A stretch of DNA of 64,000 nt from CAYQDB01 sp964416195 (GTDB lineage Bacteria > Zixibacteria > MSB-5A5 > GN15 > FEB-12), in assembly GCA_964416195.1 (NCBI GenBank), contig CAYQDB010000008.1, positions 1 through 64,000 on the forward strand, given 5' to 3'. The notes beneath the pieces were generated by a model. The model was not told the origin of the DNA. It ran no database searches and worked only from the letters and a program-made list of their open reading frames with translations. The position numbers and the translations under genes were made by a program. This document shows, in pieces, positions 16,599 to 25,937 of this stretch; the stretch's first letter is position 1, and every line of letters starts with the position of its first letter.

Positions 16599-19500
16599 AT
16601 GCAACGTCGTTGGCAGTATGTGGTTTTCTTAGTAGTTCTTGCTGTCTGTTTAATGGTCTTGCCGACAAATGTGTTCTCTGCCGCGACAGGTCAGATAAAA
16701 GGAACGCTCACTGACAAAGACGGTAACCCTGTGATGGGCGCCTCGGTACAGATTGTGGGGACTCAGCGCGGCGCCATGACGGACTTGGACGGCAACTACA
16801 TAATCACTCAGGTGGGGCCGGGGACGTATACCCTGAAGATTACGCACGTCCATTTCACGGAGCTTGAGGTTACCGATGTTGAGGTGAAGTCTGATCAGTC
16901 AAAAATCGTTTCAGCCAAGCTTCAGGAAAAGGTGACTGAGCTGGAGAAAATTGTTGTCAGAGCAAAGAAGGATATATTGAAGATTTCCGAGGTGTCCTCG
17001 GAGCAGACGCTCACAGCCAAACAGATCGACGTACAGCCTGTCAGCACAATTCAGGACCTGTTGAAGCAGGTAACCGGTGTGGTTACTGGTCGCGAAGGTG
17101 AGATTTTTATCAGGGGTGGGCGTGCCGGTGAGGTTTCGTATATTCTTGATGGTGTGCCGATCGACGACCCTCTGGCCGGAGTCGGTCAGGCCGGAGCGAA
17201 TTTGTCGTTGGTGTCCGGTTCGATTCAGGAGTTTACTGTAATCAAGGATGGTTTTGACCCTGAGTATGGGGATGCGCTGTCGGGTATTATCAAGATCACC
17301 ACGCGAACCGGTTCCAAGGACGATACCAGGATGAACATGCAGTTCATCACTGATGATTTCGGTAACCATGATCTGAACAAATATTCCCGGAACAACGACT
17401 ATGTTCGTTTTTCACTGTCAGGGCCAGATCCCATTTTAAGGGGCAAGGTGCTGCCGGCTTTGGGGTTGAACTTTCTGGAAGATAAGGAGTTCACCTACTA
17501 CTTCTACGCCGAGGTTAATAAGACCGATGGATTCTATCAGTACGATCGGTTTAATACTCCCGTAACGCGAAAGGAGAGCGGTTTCTTCAACCTGTTTGGG
17601 TTGAATATCCCCGAACGTCTGCAGAACCGATACCACTGGATGGTGAATCTGAAGTTTCGGCCGAGACAGAACCTCAAATTTATTTTATCTTATAAGGACA
17701 CCGAAGACAGGAATACATTGTTTGGTTGGTCGTATCGTTATAGTTCTGCGACCGCTCCGGTTGATGAACAGAAATTGAGAACGGCCTCCATTGAGGTCCT
17801 GCAGTCTCTGTCCAAGAATATGAACTACGAGGCGATTCTATCCTATACGCGGACGACCTATAAGCGGCAGCCTGGTGACCCGAACAATCCTGGGCACGGT
17901 TTCGATCCTGACCAATTCCGATTCGAACATGAGTCGGAGAATTTTCAAGATAGAAACGGTAATGGCGTTTATGATCCACCCGAACCGATAATCAACCTTT
18001 ATCCCGACACTGCTGTCTACGGGACTGACTTCACCGGTCCGCGCTACACACAGGGGGAATTCTTGTATGACGAGGATATTCAGGGCGCCACAGGTCACTG
18101 GTCTGGATTCCGTTTCAATAACAATGGCATTCTGGATAGAAACGAGGGTGAGCCGTATATCGATCTGAACGGGAATGGCGTATGGGATCAAGGGGATTTT
18201 CTTGAGGACAAGAACGGCAATGGGATTTTGGATGGAGATCGCATTGCCAATGTGGGAGCCCCCCTCCCGGAGCCGTGGATTGATGGGGATTCGATTATTG
18301 GCGAACCCTTTCGTGATGTCAATGGGAACAACGTGTACGACGAAGGGGTTGACGAATTCACCAAGTGCGTGTGTCCGGAGAACATGGACTATAACCACAA
18401 CGGTAAATATGACGGCCCAAACGATCTGTGGACCCCCGGTACGCCATTTATTGACCGTAACGGCAACGGCTTGTACGATGCCTCAAACAACTTCTATGAT
18501 GCGGGTGAACCATTCACGGATGTGAATGGCAACGGTCACTGGGATGCGGGCGGTTCGAGCAATTTCTTTGAGCCAATGACCTATGATGAGGATGCAACAT
18601 GGCATTACCATAATATCGATACCTACCGTGGAGAGTTGAAGATATTCCGCGAGCTTGGGCACCACCAGTTGAAAGCTGGCACTGCTATTCGGAAGATGGA
18701 TTTCGTCTACCAGCATATTGAACAGCCATATGTTTTGTATACTGGTCGTAGTGACGGTGGGCCGTATCCCGATAGGGGTGCCTTCCGAGATATGTTCGAG
18801 TATTCCCCGTGGGCGGGAACGGTCTACCTGCGCGATAAACTGGAGTACGGTTCCATGATTGCTTCTTTGGGCTTTCGTTGGGACTTCTTCATCCAGGACA
18901 AGGATAGGCTTATCCCTGTTGCTCAAAACGATGACCTCGGTTCCGGCGTCATTTTGGGAGACCGGCAAAAGATATCTCCAAGAATCGGCTTTTCCTACCC
19001 GATCTCAGACAAGGCCAAGGTTCACTTCAACTACGGCCATTTTTACCAACTTCCACCCTTGACCTACATGTATGCACGAAATACAGCCTCTGTGGACCAG
19101 AATCTTATCGTTGGGAACTACAACCTCGATTACAAAAAAACCGTTCAGTATTCCTTCGGCGTTAAGTATGCTATGTCGGAGGATTACTCGATCGATATTT
19201 CTGGTTACTTTAAGGACGAGTTTGACAAGGTCAACGCTTCGGACGTTTTCCTGGGCGGTTTGACGCGGCAGCAGTATCGCAACAGTGATTACGGGCGCAG
19301 CCGTGGATTTGAGCTTCAGGTTGATAAACGGGGCGGTGGCTATGTTAATGGGATGCTAAGCTATACTTATGCGTTTGCTTACGGCAAGGCTTCGGAGGCG
19401 GCCCGCGAATGGCAGACGCCGTTCGAGATCTCCCGGGAACCGTTGTCGGAAGCGCCGCTTGACGATGATGTGCGTCACAATCTTAACGCCAGTATTCAGA

Positions 19501-19925
19501 TCTTTGTACCAAGTACTGTCAAACCCCGGCTCTTTGGCTTGCCCATCCCGAATGCGTGGTCGCTGGCGATTATAACAAGAATTGAAAGCGGGAAGCCGTT
19601 CACGCCGGATCGAGCCTATCCGAATATTACTTCAGAGGTGGGGGAAGACATCCAGCGTAACTCTCTGCGGATGCCTTCTATTATTAATTTTGATATTCGT
19701 TTCACCAAGGACTTCAAGTTTGTCGGGCTTGACTGCAGCTATATTCTCTGGGTAGAGAATCTGCTCGACAGCCGAAATGTTGTCGGGGTTTACACCAATA
19801 CCGGCCGGCCGGATACGCAACAGAACCAGAGCCAGATAATCAAAGGTGGCACAGAGTATGATCTCAACCCAGGGAACTGGGACTATAGCCGGCAGATTAG
19901 GATGGGGTTAGAGGTAAACCTGTAA
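16599..19925 (+). CDS. TonB-dependent-receptor-like outer membrane protein with calcium-loop-like array
   Basis: 1108 residues from the ATG at 16599, which is spaced 8 bp from GGAGG; ATG 16563 and 16593 are poorer. A signal peptide (about 5-28) is followed by a carboxypeptidase-regulatory-like domain ('IKGTLTDKDGNPVMGASVQIVG', about 32-115, typical of SusC-like proteins). Then comes a plug ('TIQDLLKQVTGVV', 'IFIRGGRAGEVSYILDGVPIDD') and a beta-barrel ending in 'RQIRMGLEVNL'. Between about residues 450 and 650 there are eight 'D-x-N-G-N-G-x-x-D' motifs (17949-18547), like dockerin or EF-hand calcium loops, in what should be a surface loop. No clear TonB box was recognised. It is followed by PorV-like and lipoprotein genes. 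Substrate unknown. Confidence 0.88.
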   Translation: MQRRWQYVVFLVVLAVCLMVLPTNVFSAATGQIKGTLTDKDGNPVMGASVQIVGTQRGAMTDLDGNYIITQVGPGTYTLKITHVHFTELEVTDVEVKSDQSKIVSAKLQEKVTELEKIVVRAKKDILKISEVSSEQTLTAKQIDVQPVSTIQDLLKQVTGVVTGREGEIFIRGGRAGEVSYILDGVPIDDPLAGVGQAGANLSLVSGSIQEFTVIKDGFDPEYGDALSGIIKITTRTGSKDDTRMNMQFITDDFGNHDLNKYSRNNDYVRFSLSGPDPILRGKVLPALGLNFLEDKEFTYYFYAEVNKTDGFYQYDRFNTPVTRKESGFFNLFGLNIPERLQNRYHWMVNLKFRPRQNLKFILSYKDTEDRNTLFGWSYRYSSATAPVDEQKLRTASIEVLQSLSKNMNYEAILSYTRTTYKRQPGDPNNPGHGFDPDQFRFEHESENFQDRNGNGVYDPPEPIINLYPDTAVYGTDFTGPRYTQGEFLYDEDIQGATGHWSGFRFNNNGILDRNEGEPYIDLNGNGVWDQGDFLEDKNGNGILDGDRIANVGAPLPEPWIDGDSIIGEPFRDVNGNNVYDEGVDEFTKCVCPENMDYNHNGKYDGPNDLWTPGTPFIDRNGNGLYDASNNFYDAGEPFTDVNGNGHWDAGGSSNFFEPMTYDEDATWHYHNIDTYRGELKIFRELGHHQLKAGTAIRKMDFVYQHIEQPYVLYTGRSDGGPYPDRGAFRDMFEYSPWAGTVYLRDKLEYGSMIASLGFRWDFFIQDKDRLIPVAQNDDLGSGVILGDRQKISPRIGFSYPISDKAKVHFNYGHFYQLPPLTYMYARNTASVDQNLIVGNYNLDYKKTVQYSFGVKYAMSEDYSIDISGYFKDEFDKVNASDVFLGGLTRQQYRNSDYGRSRGFELQVDKRGGGYVNGMLSYTYAFAYGKASEAAREWQTPFEISREPLSEAPLDDDVRHNLNASIQIFVPSTVKPRLFGLPIPNAWSLAIITRIESGKPFTPDRAYPNITSEVGEDIQRNSLRMPSIINFDIRFTKDFKFVGLDCSYILWVENLLDSRNVVGVYTNTGRPDTQQNQSQIIKGGTEYDLNPGNWDYSRQIRMGLEVNL

Positions 19926-19953
19926 GATACCATGAGGAAAGAAAGATAGTTAC

Positions 19954-20958
19954 ATGCACATAGATGAGGCTACCATGTTTGGGAAAGATAGTCGTTCAGA
20001 CGCGGGAATAAGGTGGCGCCAGAAACTTGGGGTGGTGGGCATAGCGGCAGCACTTGGCCTTGCGATCCTTCTCTGTCCTGTTCAGTTGCATGCCCAGGCA
20101 AAAGTGGGCACCACCGGTGCACAATTCCTTGAGTTAGGTGTCTCCGCTCGCGCTATGGGGATGGCTGAAGCGTTTACAGCTGTGGCCGATGATATCACGT
20201 CGGTGTTCTATAACCCTGCTGGTCTAACCTACCTATACGGCCACCAGGCAGCATTCACATACATCAAGATGCCCGCCGATATTAAGTATGGCTTTGCAGC
20301 GATTGGGCTGCCACTGGAGTCGATCGGAGGTGTTTTAGGGGTTGGCATGTATGGTCTTTCCTCGGGTGACATTGAGGAAATGGATTATAATAGGGTTCCC
20401 ACCGGCCGCACGTTTTCATGGAACAATTATGCCCTTGGCGTCAGTTACGGCCGTTATCTGACTGACCGTTTTTCGGTTGGGTTTACAGTTAAGTACATAG
20501 GTGAGTTTGCTCACGATTATTCCGCCAACGGCTGGGCGGCCGACGTCGGAACCGTGTACAACACCGGGTTCAGAGGATTCAAAATTGCTATGGTAATCAC
20601 GAACTTCGGTCCTGACATGACCTTCATATCGAAGGCCTACCCTCTCCCGATAAACTTCAGGTTTGGCGGTTCTGTCAATGTCATCGAAGGAGTGGATCAT
20701 CTGGTTACCTTTGCAGTTGAGGGTTCGCATCCATCGGATAACCTGGAGAAGTACAACAGCGGAGTGGAGTACTCCTTCCGGGACTACTTGATCTTGCGAG
20801 CGGGGGGACGGTTCAATTATGATGTCGACGGCTTTACTGCGGGAGGCGGTTTACGGTTGCCTTTCGGAGAGGATCGTGAGTTGCAGTTCGATTATGCATA
20901 CCAAGATTTCGGCATGCTCACGGAGGTTCACCGTTTCACTATGACTATCGGATTCTAA
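19954..20958 (+). CDS. PorV/PorQ-family outer membrane protein
   Basis: 334 residues. A long N-terminal tail (ATG at 19954 after 'GAGGAAAG') precedes a hydrophobic signal segment (about 30-48, 'GIAAALGLAILLCPVQL'). The mature start 'KVGTTGAQFLELGVSARAMG' and 'FTAVADDITSVFYNPAGLT' is the hallmark of the PorV/PorQ (UPF0164) family, FadL-like barrels of about 14 strands. In Bacteroidetes PorV carries type IX cargo to the surface attachment machinery. It sits between a receptor-like gene and a lipoprotein gene with 28- and 18-bp gaps, so the three likely make one outer membrane unit. Whether it serves type IX secretion here is inference. Confidence 0.85.
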   Translation: MHIDEATMFGKDSRSDAGIRWRQKLGVVGIAAALGLAILLCPVQLHAQAKVGTTGAQFLELGVSARAMGMAEAFTAVADDITSVFYNPAGLTYLYGHQAAFTYIKMPADIKYGFAAIGLPLESIGGVLGVGMYGLSSGDIEEMDYNRVPTGRTFSWNNYALGVSYGRYLTDRFSVGFTVKYIGEFAHDYSANGWAADVGTVYNTGFRGFKIAMVITNFGPDMTFISKAYPLPINFRFGGSVNVIEGVDHLVTFAVEGSHPSDNLEKYNSGVEYSFRDYLILRAGGRFNYDVDGFTAGGGLRLPFGEDRELQFDYAYQDFGMLTEVHRFTMTIGF

Positions 20959-20976
20959 GAGGGTAAAGACGAGATT

Positions 20977-23397
20977 ATGAATGCGAGGAGTATACATATA
21001 AGGACAAGACAGGTGAGGATAGCGATTGTACTGGCAGCATTGGCGTTTTCACTCATGTTGCTACCGGCACTGTATCTGGCTAGCTGTACAAATACACTCG
21101 ACGGTGAGGTTTACGAAAATCAAAAGCCGATCGTGTATTTTTCCAACATCCCACCAGTAGGACAGAGGTTTTCCCGCAACCCTGTCGTCTATTGGTATGG
21201 AACAGATCCAGACGGGTTGATCGACTACTACCGTTACTATATTGTTACAGACAGTGTGGTGGGCTTAATGGCACCGGAGGATTATATCCTGACACTCGAT
21301 AGTATGGATTGGAACTATATTGGACTTCCTGAGATAGACACGACCTGGTGGGGATGCCGTACGTGGCAGCATAGTGTCTGCCTCGACTCTGTAGAGGTTT
21401 TTCAAGTTTATACTGAGACCGTATTTGATACTACCTACTGGATATGTAACGAATACTCCGGTGCGGATTGCATCGACTCGACGTCGACAACATCTAGCGG
21501 GAATTGGGATTTTATCCATGTCGACACCATAGTACCTGAGGATAGTTGGGACTTTATGCATATTGACACTACCTATCCGGATCCGTTCGATCCACATACG
21601 GAAAACATCATCCCGCTTGAGGCCAACCAGAATGATCCGGTAAACACGTACGTCCCTCAGTGGATATTCTTGCAGGCGTTCGATATGGAAGGCCTTGGCT
21701 CGGATATTGTCTTCCGCCTTTTCTTCCGCAACGATCATCCGCCGGAAACCAACATTGGAAGCTTCTCAGGTGATCTACCCTTTGTCAACTCTCCAACTCC
21801 GGGCGGTATTGTGACGGGGGTAAAACTAAGGTGGTCTGGTTCGGACATTGTCGATTATCCGGGTGAGGCGCCCCCGTTTGAATTTCATTGGCGGCTCTAT
21901 GGCCCATATGCCGATTCGGCGTTCAGGCAATTGGTTGACTCTTTTGTCAGGCCGGTGTTCGTAACTATAGATGGTCGTGTCTACAACGAAGGCGATACGG
22001 TCATACATTGTGATACGCTCTTTGGTGATAGTGTTACAGTTATGTGCGATACGGTAGTAGTCTCCGAAGGAGTAGAGCGTACGTGGGGACAGGCGGAAAC
22101 CAAGTTTCTTGTGGATGATCCGAATTTCATCGCTGATCCCTACTTTAATAAGGTGGCAGATAGCTCGTTTAGCGGGATTGATCCATGGGTGCTTAATACT
22201 ACTGACACCATTTATGATGTTTACAAGTATGACCAATCCGACACCACTCAGGAGAAGTGGTTTATGTTCTGGATACGAAGCCGCGATGACGCCTTTGTGG
22301 CTGACTTGGTACCAGCCTTTGATAGCTTTACGGTAATTGATCCAAGATATGAGCGTGATATAGGTGTTCTAGACTTCACTGCGTTTGTGAAACCGGGTGA
22401 GAATACTCCCACATGTTCCTGTAGGGAATACTGGAAGGGAGTAATCGAGCATTGGGATCCGAATGTTGAATTCGATACGATCCCGTTGGGAACGAGTGGC
22501 TGGCAAAAGTCTTACGCGCCCGATTACTTGGGGGTTAAGAAGGTGGGTGACAACTTAGGTGATGTCCCGATGGCATTCATGCTCAAGCACAAGGTGCTTA
22601 TTCTGTATGATGACGACATAAAGAGTTCCATCTTCCCAGATAGGGAAGATAACATTTATAAGGCGATTGATGCCGGGGTCAATGTTTGGGCCACTTGGAG
22701 AGCGCCTGTTATAGGTGACGGCATGGTTAGTGAACACTGGGCGGTGTTTCCAGGTCAAGATTACATGCGTTATTTTGGAGTGTCACAGTTAGCCTTCTCG
22801 GCCTGGTTCTGTCATGCCGCGCCGTGGGAAGGGGGCGTATTGCACACTGCGTGTTCAACGTATGCGGGACGAATCGAGGATTTCATTGGCGCCTATGCCA
22901 TTGACTCGGTCGGATGGCCCAACCTTGATATTGATACCGCCCTGCTGCATAGTCGTTACTTCTGGGGGCCGTATCCCAGCTTGAGATTCCTGCCGGAGCA
23001 TCCGGGCCTGCCGGAAGTCGACTGGAGTGTCAGGACACCGGCTACTGAAGTACTGTATCTGTATAAGTCCTTTTACGGCTCCAACCACCCCTACGGCGGG
23101 AGTTACAATATGGAGGGCAATCCTGTCGGTCATAGGTTGGCTACTTCCCTGTTTAGGACAGTGCATTTCAATTTCACGCCGCTGGCGATCAAGCCTACGC
23201 AAATGCAGGTAGTTGCTAGTAAGGTGCTGGATTGGCTTTATCCAACCGATTTGTCGTCACCGACCAGCGGCATCCGCTACCCTGATGCGGCCCAGTCTCT
23301 CTCCGTTTCAGATGCCAGAAAACACTATTGGCAGAGATGCGCCGAGCGCGAGCTAAGCAAGGATAAGCTTCCTGACTGGGGCAAGTATTTGAGATAG
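20977..23397 (+). CDS. Large lipoprotein, unknown function
   Basis: 806 residues. The N-terminus is basic, then hydrophobic (about 13-34), with lipobox 'LASC', so it is predicted to be lipid-anchored. The mature protein begins with 'QKPIVYFSNIPPVGQRF' and 'VVYWYGTDPDGLIDYYRYYI', a Fibronectin-III-like start seen in surface proteins that describe 'distance from solvent' beta sandwiches. After that it is rich in Asp, Thr, Tyr and Trp, with six Cys in 21340-21480. The C-terminal half ('VLILYDDDIKSS', 'WATWRAP', 'FFGV'-like) has an alternating alpha/beta look. No catalytic family recognised. It is the third gene of the receptor/PorV cassette, ends before a strong terminator, and may be a surface-exposed partner (SusD-like in position but not in sequence). 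Confidence 0.7.
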   Translation: MNARSIHIRTRQVRIAIVLAALAFSLMLLPALYLASCTNTLDGEVYENQKPIVYFSNIPPVGQRFSRNPVVYWYGTDPDGLIDYYRYYIVTDSVVGLMAPEDYILTLDSMDWNYIGLPEIDTTWWGCRTWQHSVCLDSVEVFQVYTETVFDTTYWICNEYSGADCIDSTSTTSSGNWDFIHVDTIVPEDSWDFMHIDTTYPDPFDPHTENIIPLEANQNDPVNTYVPQWIFLQAFDMEGLGSDIVFRLFFRNDHPPETNIGSFSGDLPFVNSPTPGGIVTGVKLRWSGSDIVDYPGEAPPFEFHWRLYGPYADSAFRQLVDSFVRPVFVTIDGRVYNEGDTVIHCDTLFGDSVTVMCDTVVVSEGVERTWGQAETKFLVDDPNFIADPYFNKVADSSFSGIDPWVLNTTDTIYDVYKYDQSDTTQEKWFMFWIRSRDDAFVADLVPAFDSFTVIDPRYERDIGVLDFTAFVKPGENTPTCSCREYWKGVIEHWDPNVEFDTIPLGTSGWQKSYAPDYLGVKKVGDNLGDVPMAFMLKHKVLILYDDDIKSSIFPDREDNIYKAIDAGVNVWATWRAPVIGDGMVSEHWAVFPGQDYMRYFGVSQLAFSAWFCHAAPWEGGVLHTACSTYAGRIEDFIGAYAIDSVGWPNLDIDTALLHSRYFWGPYPSLRFLPEHPGLPEVDWSVRTPATEVLYLYKSFYGSNHPYGGSYNMEGNPVGHRLATSLFRTVHFNFTPLAIKPTQMQVVASKVLDWLYPTDLSSPTSGIRYPDAAQSLSVSDARKHYWQRCAERELSKDKLPDWGKYLR

Positions 23398-23444
23398 GTT
23401 TTACTTTTGGCACTCGTTGAAAGTTGTGATCATTGCGCGCAGAG

Positions 23445-23470
23445 GGACCGGAGGAATTCGGTCCCTTTTT
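23445..23470. terminator. Rho-independent terminator, probably bidirectional
   Basis: A GGGACCG / CGGTCCC stem with an 8-nt loop followed by a run of T. It sits in the 72 bp between the convergent lipoprotein and glycosyltransferase genes and would end both transcripts. Boundaries accurate to a few bases. Confidence 0.8.
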
Positions 23471-25671
23471 CATTGGGTGAGGAAGCTCCTCAGTTGACGA
23501 AGATGCAGGTCGGAGGGAAACTTGTCGAGGGCAACGGTCAGAACGGAGTCGGCCTGTGACCGCTGTCCCAATGAAAGAAGCCCGCTGACGAGGTTTACAT
23601 ATGCGTCGGTCAGACTCGAATCGCCCTCGATGGCCAGGCTGCTGTGGTGCGTTGCCTCACGGTAGTGTCCCTGAAGCCCGTAGATGTAGCCAAGCTGATA
23701 GTGGGTTCTGGCCCGTTCTTTTTCCCATTTCCGGGAGCTGTTTCTAAACGTTTGTGTAAAGGCCTCGTCATCGGTCTCGATGGGCGGTGGTTGGGTGGTC
23801 AAGGCTTGCAGCAGCAGCGATTCGGCCTGGGGGAGACTACCTCCGGCAGCCAGCAGGCTCGCCGCATCGTTCAACAGGTAGATGTCGCGTTCGGTGCACT
23901 CACTCGCACGAAAGGCCAAATATGTCAGGCTGTCACTGCTTATCTCCGGTAAGGTCGAAGCTGCTCTCAGAAGCACCATATTGGCCGTGACATCATAGGG
24001 CTTGCGTGCCAGAGCCTGTTTCACCTCGGTGATGGCATCCGCATACTGCCCGCTCACCAGATAGATGGAGGCGATGTTTATATACGCCTTCGCTCGGATG
24101 GGATTGAATTCTTTCTCCTGCTCGAAATAGTATCGTGCTGAATCAGCCAGGCCGAGCTTCATATAGCAGGTTCCCAGATTTAAATTCGTTTCGGGAAAGG
24201 TAGAGTCGATTGATAGTGCCGCGCGGTGGTAACGGATGGCCTGGTGATAATCTTTGTTAGCGAAATAGTACAATCCCTTGGAGTTCAGCGGAATCGGGGA
24301 GCTTCCTTGGGGAAGTGGAACAAGAGGATAAAACGAGAAAAAACCTGCACAGCCAGCGCCAAACGCGAGTATCACGCCGGATGTCCATCTTGAACGTGCC
24401 TGATGGATGAAGCTTATAAGTCCATAAGCAGCGAGCAGGAAGTAGTAGGGTAGCAGCGGTAAGCGGAAGCGGCTGTTAAAGAAAAACAGCGAGGTTGCTA
24501 AGACATAGACAAGAACGATCAACGACAATAAGCATATATGAGGCTTATGTCTGAACCCGACCACGCTTCCCAGGAGCGCAAGCGCAAACAGGAAACCAAA
24601 GGAAAGGGGGTTGTATTTGAGAATGGGTACCTGATTGAAAAAGCTGTCCAGATTGCGATTGTTGGATATTTCACGGTTGGAGAAACTGCAGTATAGCTTC
24701 TTCGCATAGAGCCACATGAATCTTCCCGGATGCTCTCTTATCCATTGGAATGCTCTATTCATCCAATATGAAGAGACATTACCCGGTTTCAATTCTGTGC
24801 CTGCGTCCTGTTCCGCAAGGAAAGTGATGTCTTTCAGACGCCAGTTATGACCGAGTGGCTCCGGCAAGACCGCGGAGGTGCCGTCTGCGTTGCTGTTGTT
24901 TCCAATATACAGGTTGATTCCCCCCTGAGAGGCGATAAGCACAGGATCGTCGGCCACCGCCAGGTTGCGGGCGAAGATTGGAGCTATGATCAGTGAAGCC
25001 CCAAGAACGAAGACAATGGAATGTCTTACCCACCAACTCGTATTTCTCAGTTTTATCGCCATTAGTATGATGACGAAAGGAATAAAGACAAGGGCTGTCG
25101 GGCGTGTTATGCAGGCCAATCCGAGTAACAAACCGCTGACTAGAGCTTCTCTGGTTGTTCTATTGTCGAACCAGGTTATCAGCTTGTAAACTGCAAACTG
25201 CAATAGCAGTGTGAAAAGGGGATCGAGTAACAACTCTCCCTCGAAGTAAATCATCGCGGGATAAACGCCCTGCAGGAGTGCCGCTGTCAGACCAACTTTC
25301 GAGTTGAAAATCCGTTTCCCGATAAAGTAGGTCATGACGATTGATCCCAGACCTACCAGAAGACCGAAGAGTCGACTTACCCAGAGCGACGCGCCGAAGA
25401 CGGCGTAGAGAAAAGCCAGGCAGTAAACATAGAAAGGGGCTCGGAAATAAGTTGTATCTCCAAGGATGTTGCCTTCGGCGATTGATTGTGCCCAGTGGAG
25501 ATGGTAGTAATTATCCACCGTCAACTGATCCCAGTCCGGCATACTGTGATAGTGGACAAGGTACAGAACTCTTACCAGGAGGGCTAAAGCCAACACCAGC
25601 AGCAGCCAGCGATTTGCTTTCCGGCAGCTTCTGAGAACTGAGGTCACGGTCCTAATATAGACTTTGCTCAT
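23470..25671 (-). CDS. GT-C (PMT/ArnT-like) glycosyltransferase fused to TPR repeats
   Basis: 733 residues. The N-terminal 450 residues have a membrane helix pattern of about ten segments. They include the GT39/ArnT-type first loop with acidic residues ('MPDWDQLTVDNYYHLHWA') and 'FRAPFYVYCLAFLYAVFG', the family's 'xPPLYPLLLA' equivalent. This suggests transfer of a sugar from a polyprenyl-phosphate donor on the periplasmic side. From about 470 to 733 there are six or seven TPR units ('KGLYYFANKDYHQAIRYH', 'NLGTCYMKLGLADSARYYF', 'AYINIASIYLVSGQY'). The protein O-mannosyltransferase/TPR combination suggests protein substrates or a complex, but acceptor and sugar are unknown. Monocistronic, opposite to both neighbours. 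Confidence 0.8.
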   Translation of the reverse strand: MSKVYIRTVTSVLRSCRKANRWLLLVLALALLVRVLYLVHYHSMPDWDQLTVDNYYHLHWAQSIAEGNILGDTTYFRAPFYVYCLAFLYAVFGASLWVSRLFGLLVGLGSIVMTYFIGKRIFNSKVGLTAALLQGVYPAMIYFEGELLLDPLFTLLLQFAVYKLITWFDNRTTREALVSGLLLGLACITRPTALVFIPFVIILMAIKLRNTSWWVRHSIVFVLGASLIIAPIFARNLAVADDPVLIASQGGINLYIGNNSNADGTSAVLPEPLGHNWRLKDITFLAEQDAGTELKPGNVSSYWMNRAFQWIREHPGRFMWLYAKKLYCSFSNREISNNRNLDSFFNQVPILKYNPLSFGFLFALALLGSVVGFRHKPHICLLSLIVLVYVLATSLFFFNSRFRLPLLPYYFLLAAYGLISFIHQARSRWTSGVILAFGAGCAGFFSFYPLVPLPQGSSPIPLNSKGLYYFANKDYHQAIRYHRAALSIDSTFPETNLNLGTCYMKLGLADSARYYFEQEKEFNPIRAKAYINIASIYLVSGQYADAITEVKQALARKPYDVTANMVLLRAASTLPEISSDSLTYLAFRASECTERDIYLLNDAASLLAAGGSLPQAESLLLQALTTQPPPIETDDEAFTQTFRNSSRKWEKERARTHYQLGYIYGLQGHYREATHHSSLAIEGDSSLTDAYVNLVSGLLSLGQRSQADSVLTVALDKFPSDLHLRQLRSFLTQ

Positions 25672-25937
25672 AGAATAGCCTGAAAAAAAATGCTCAATCC
25701 TGCCCCTCTCTATGCAGGCTGAGTCACAGTAAGCAAAATGTGCAAAACGGCTACGGCAGCTCGAAGGATTGGATTCAGTCTGGCCGGTCTGGTTATCTGG
25801 CTGTTATACATGGCATTACATTGCCCTGATTATCTTGGCGTGCAGTCTGTTGCAGGGCTTTCCGAAGGAAGTTTTATGAGATGGGGGCGGCATACCCTTT
25901 GCGCGTACGGCCTTTGGACTTTATTGAAGGAGAGCCG

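Noticed and set aside
17838..18398. 186-codon antisense frame over the receptor gene
   Set aside because: Produced by the repetitive Asp/Asn/Gly codons of the calcium-loop array on the plus strand; no family look.
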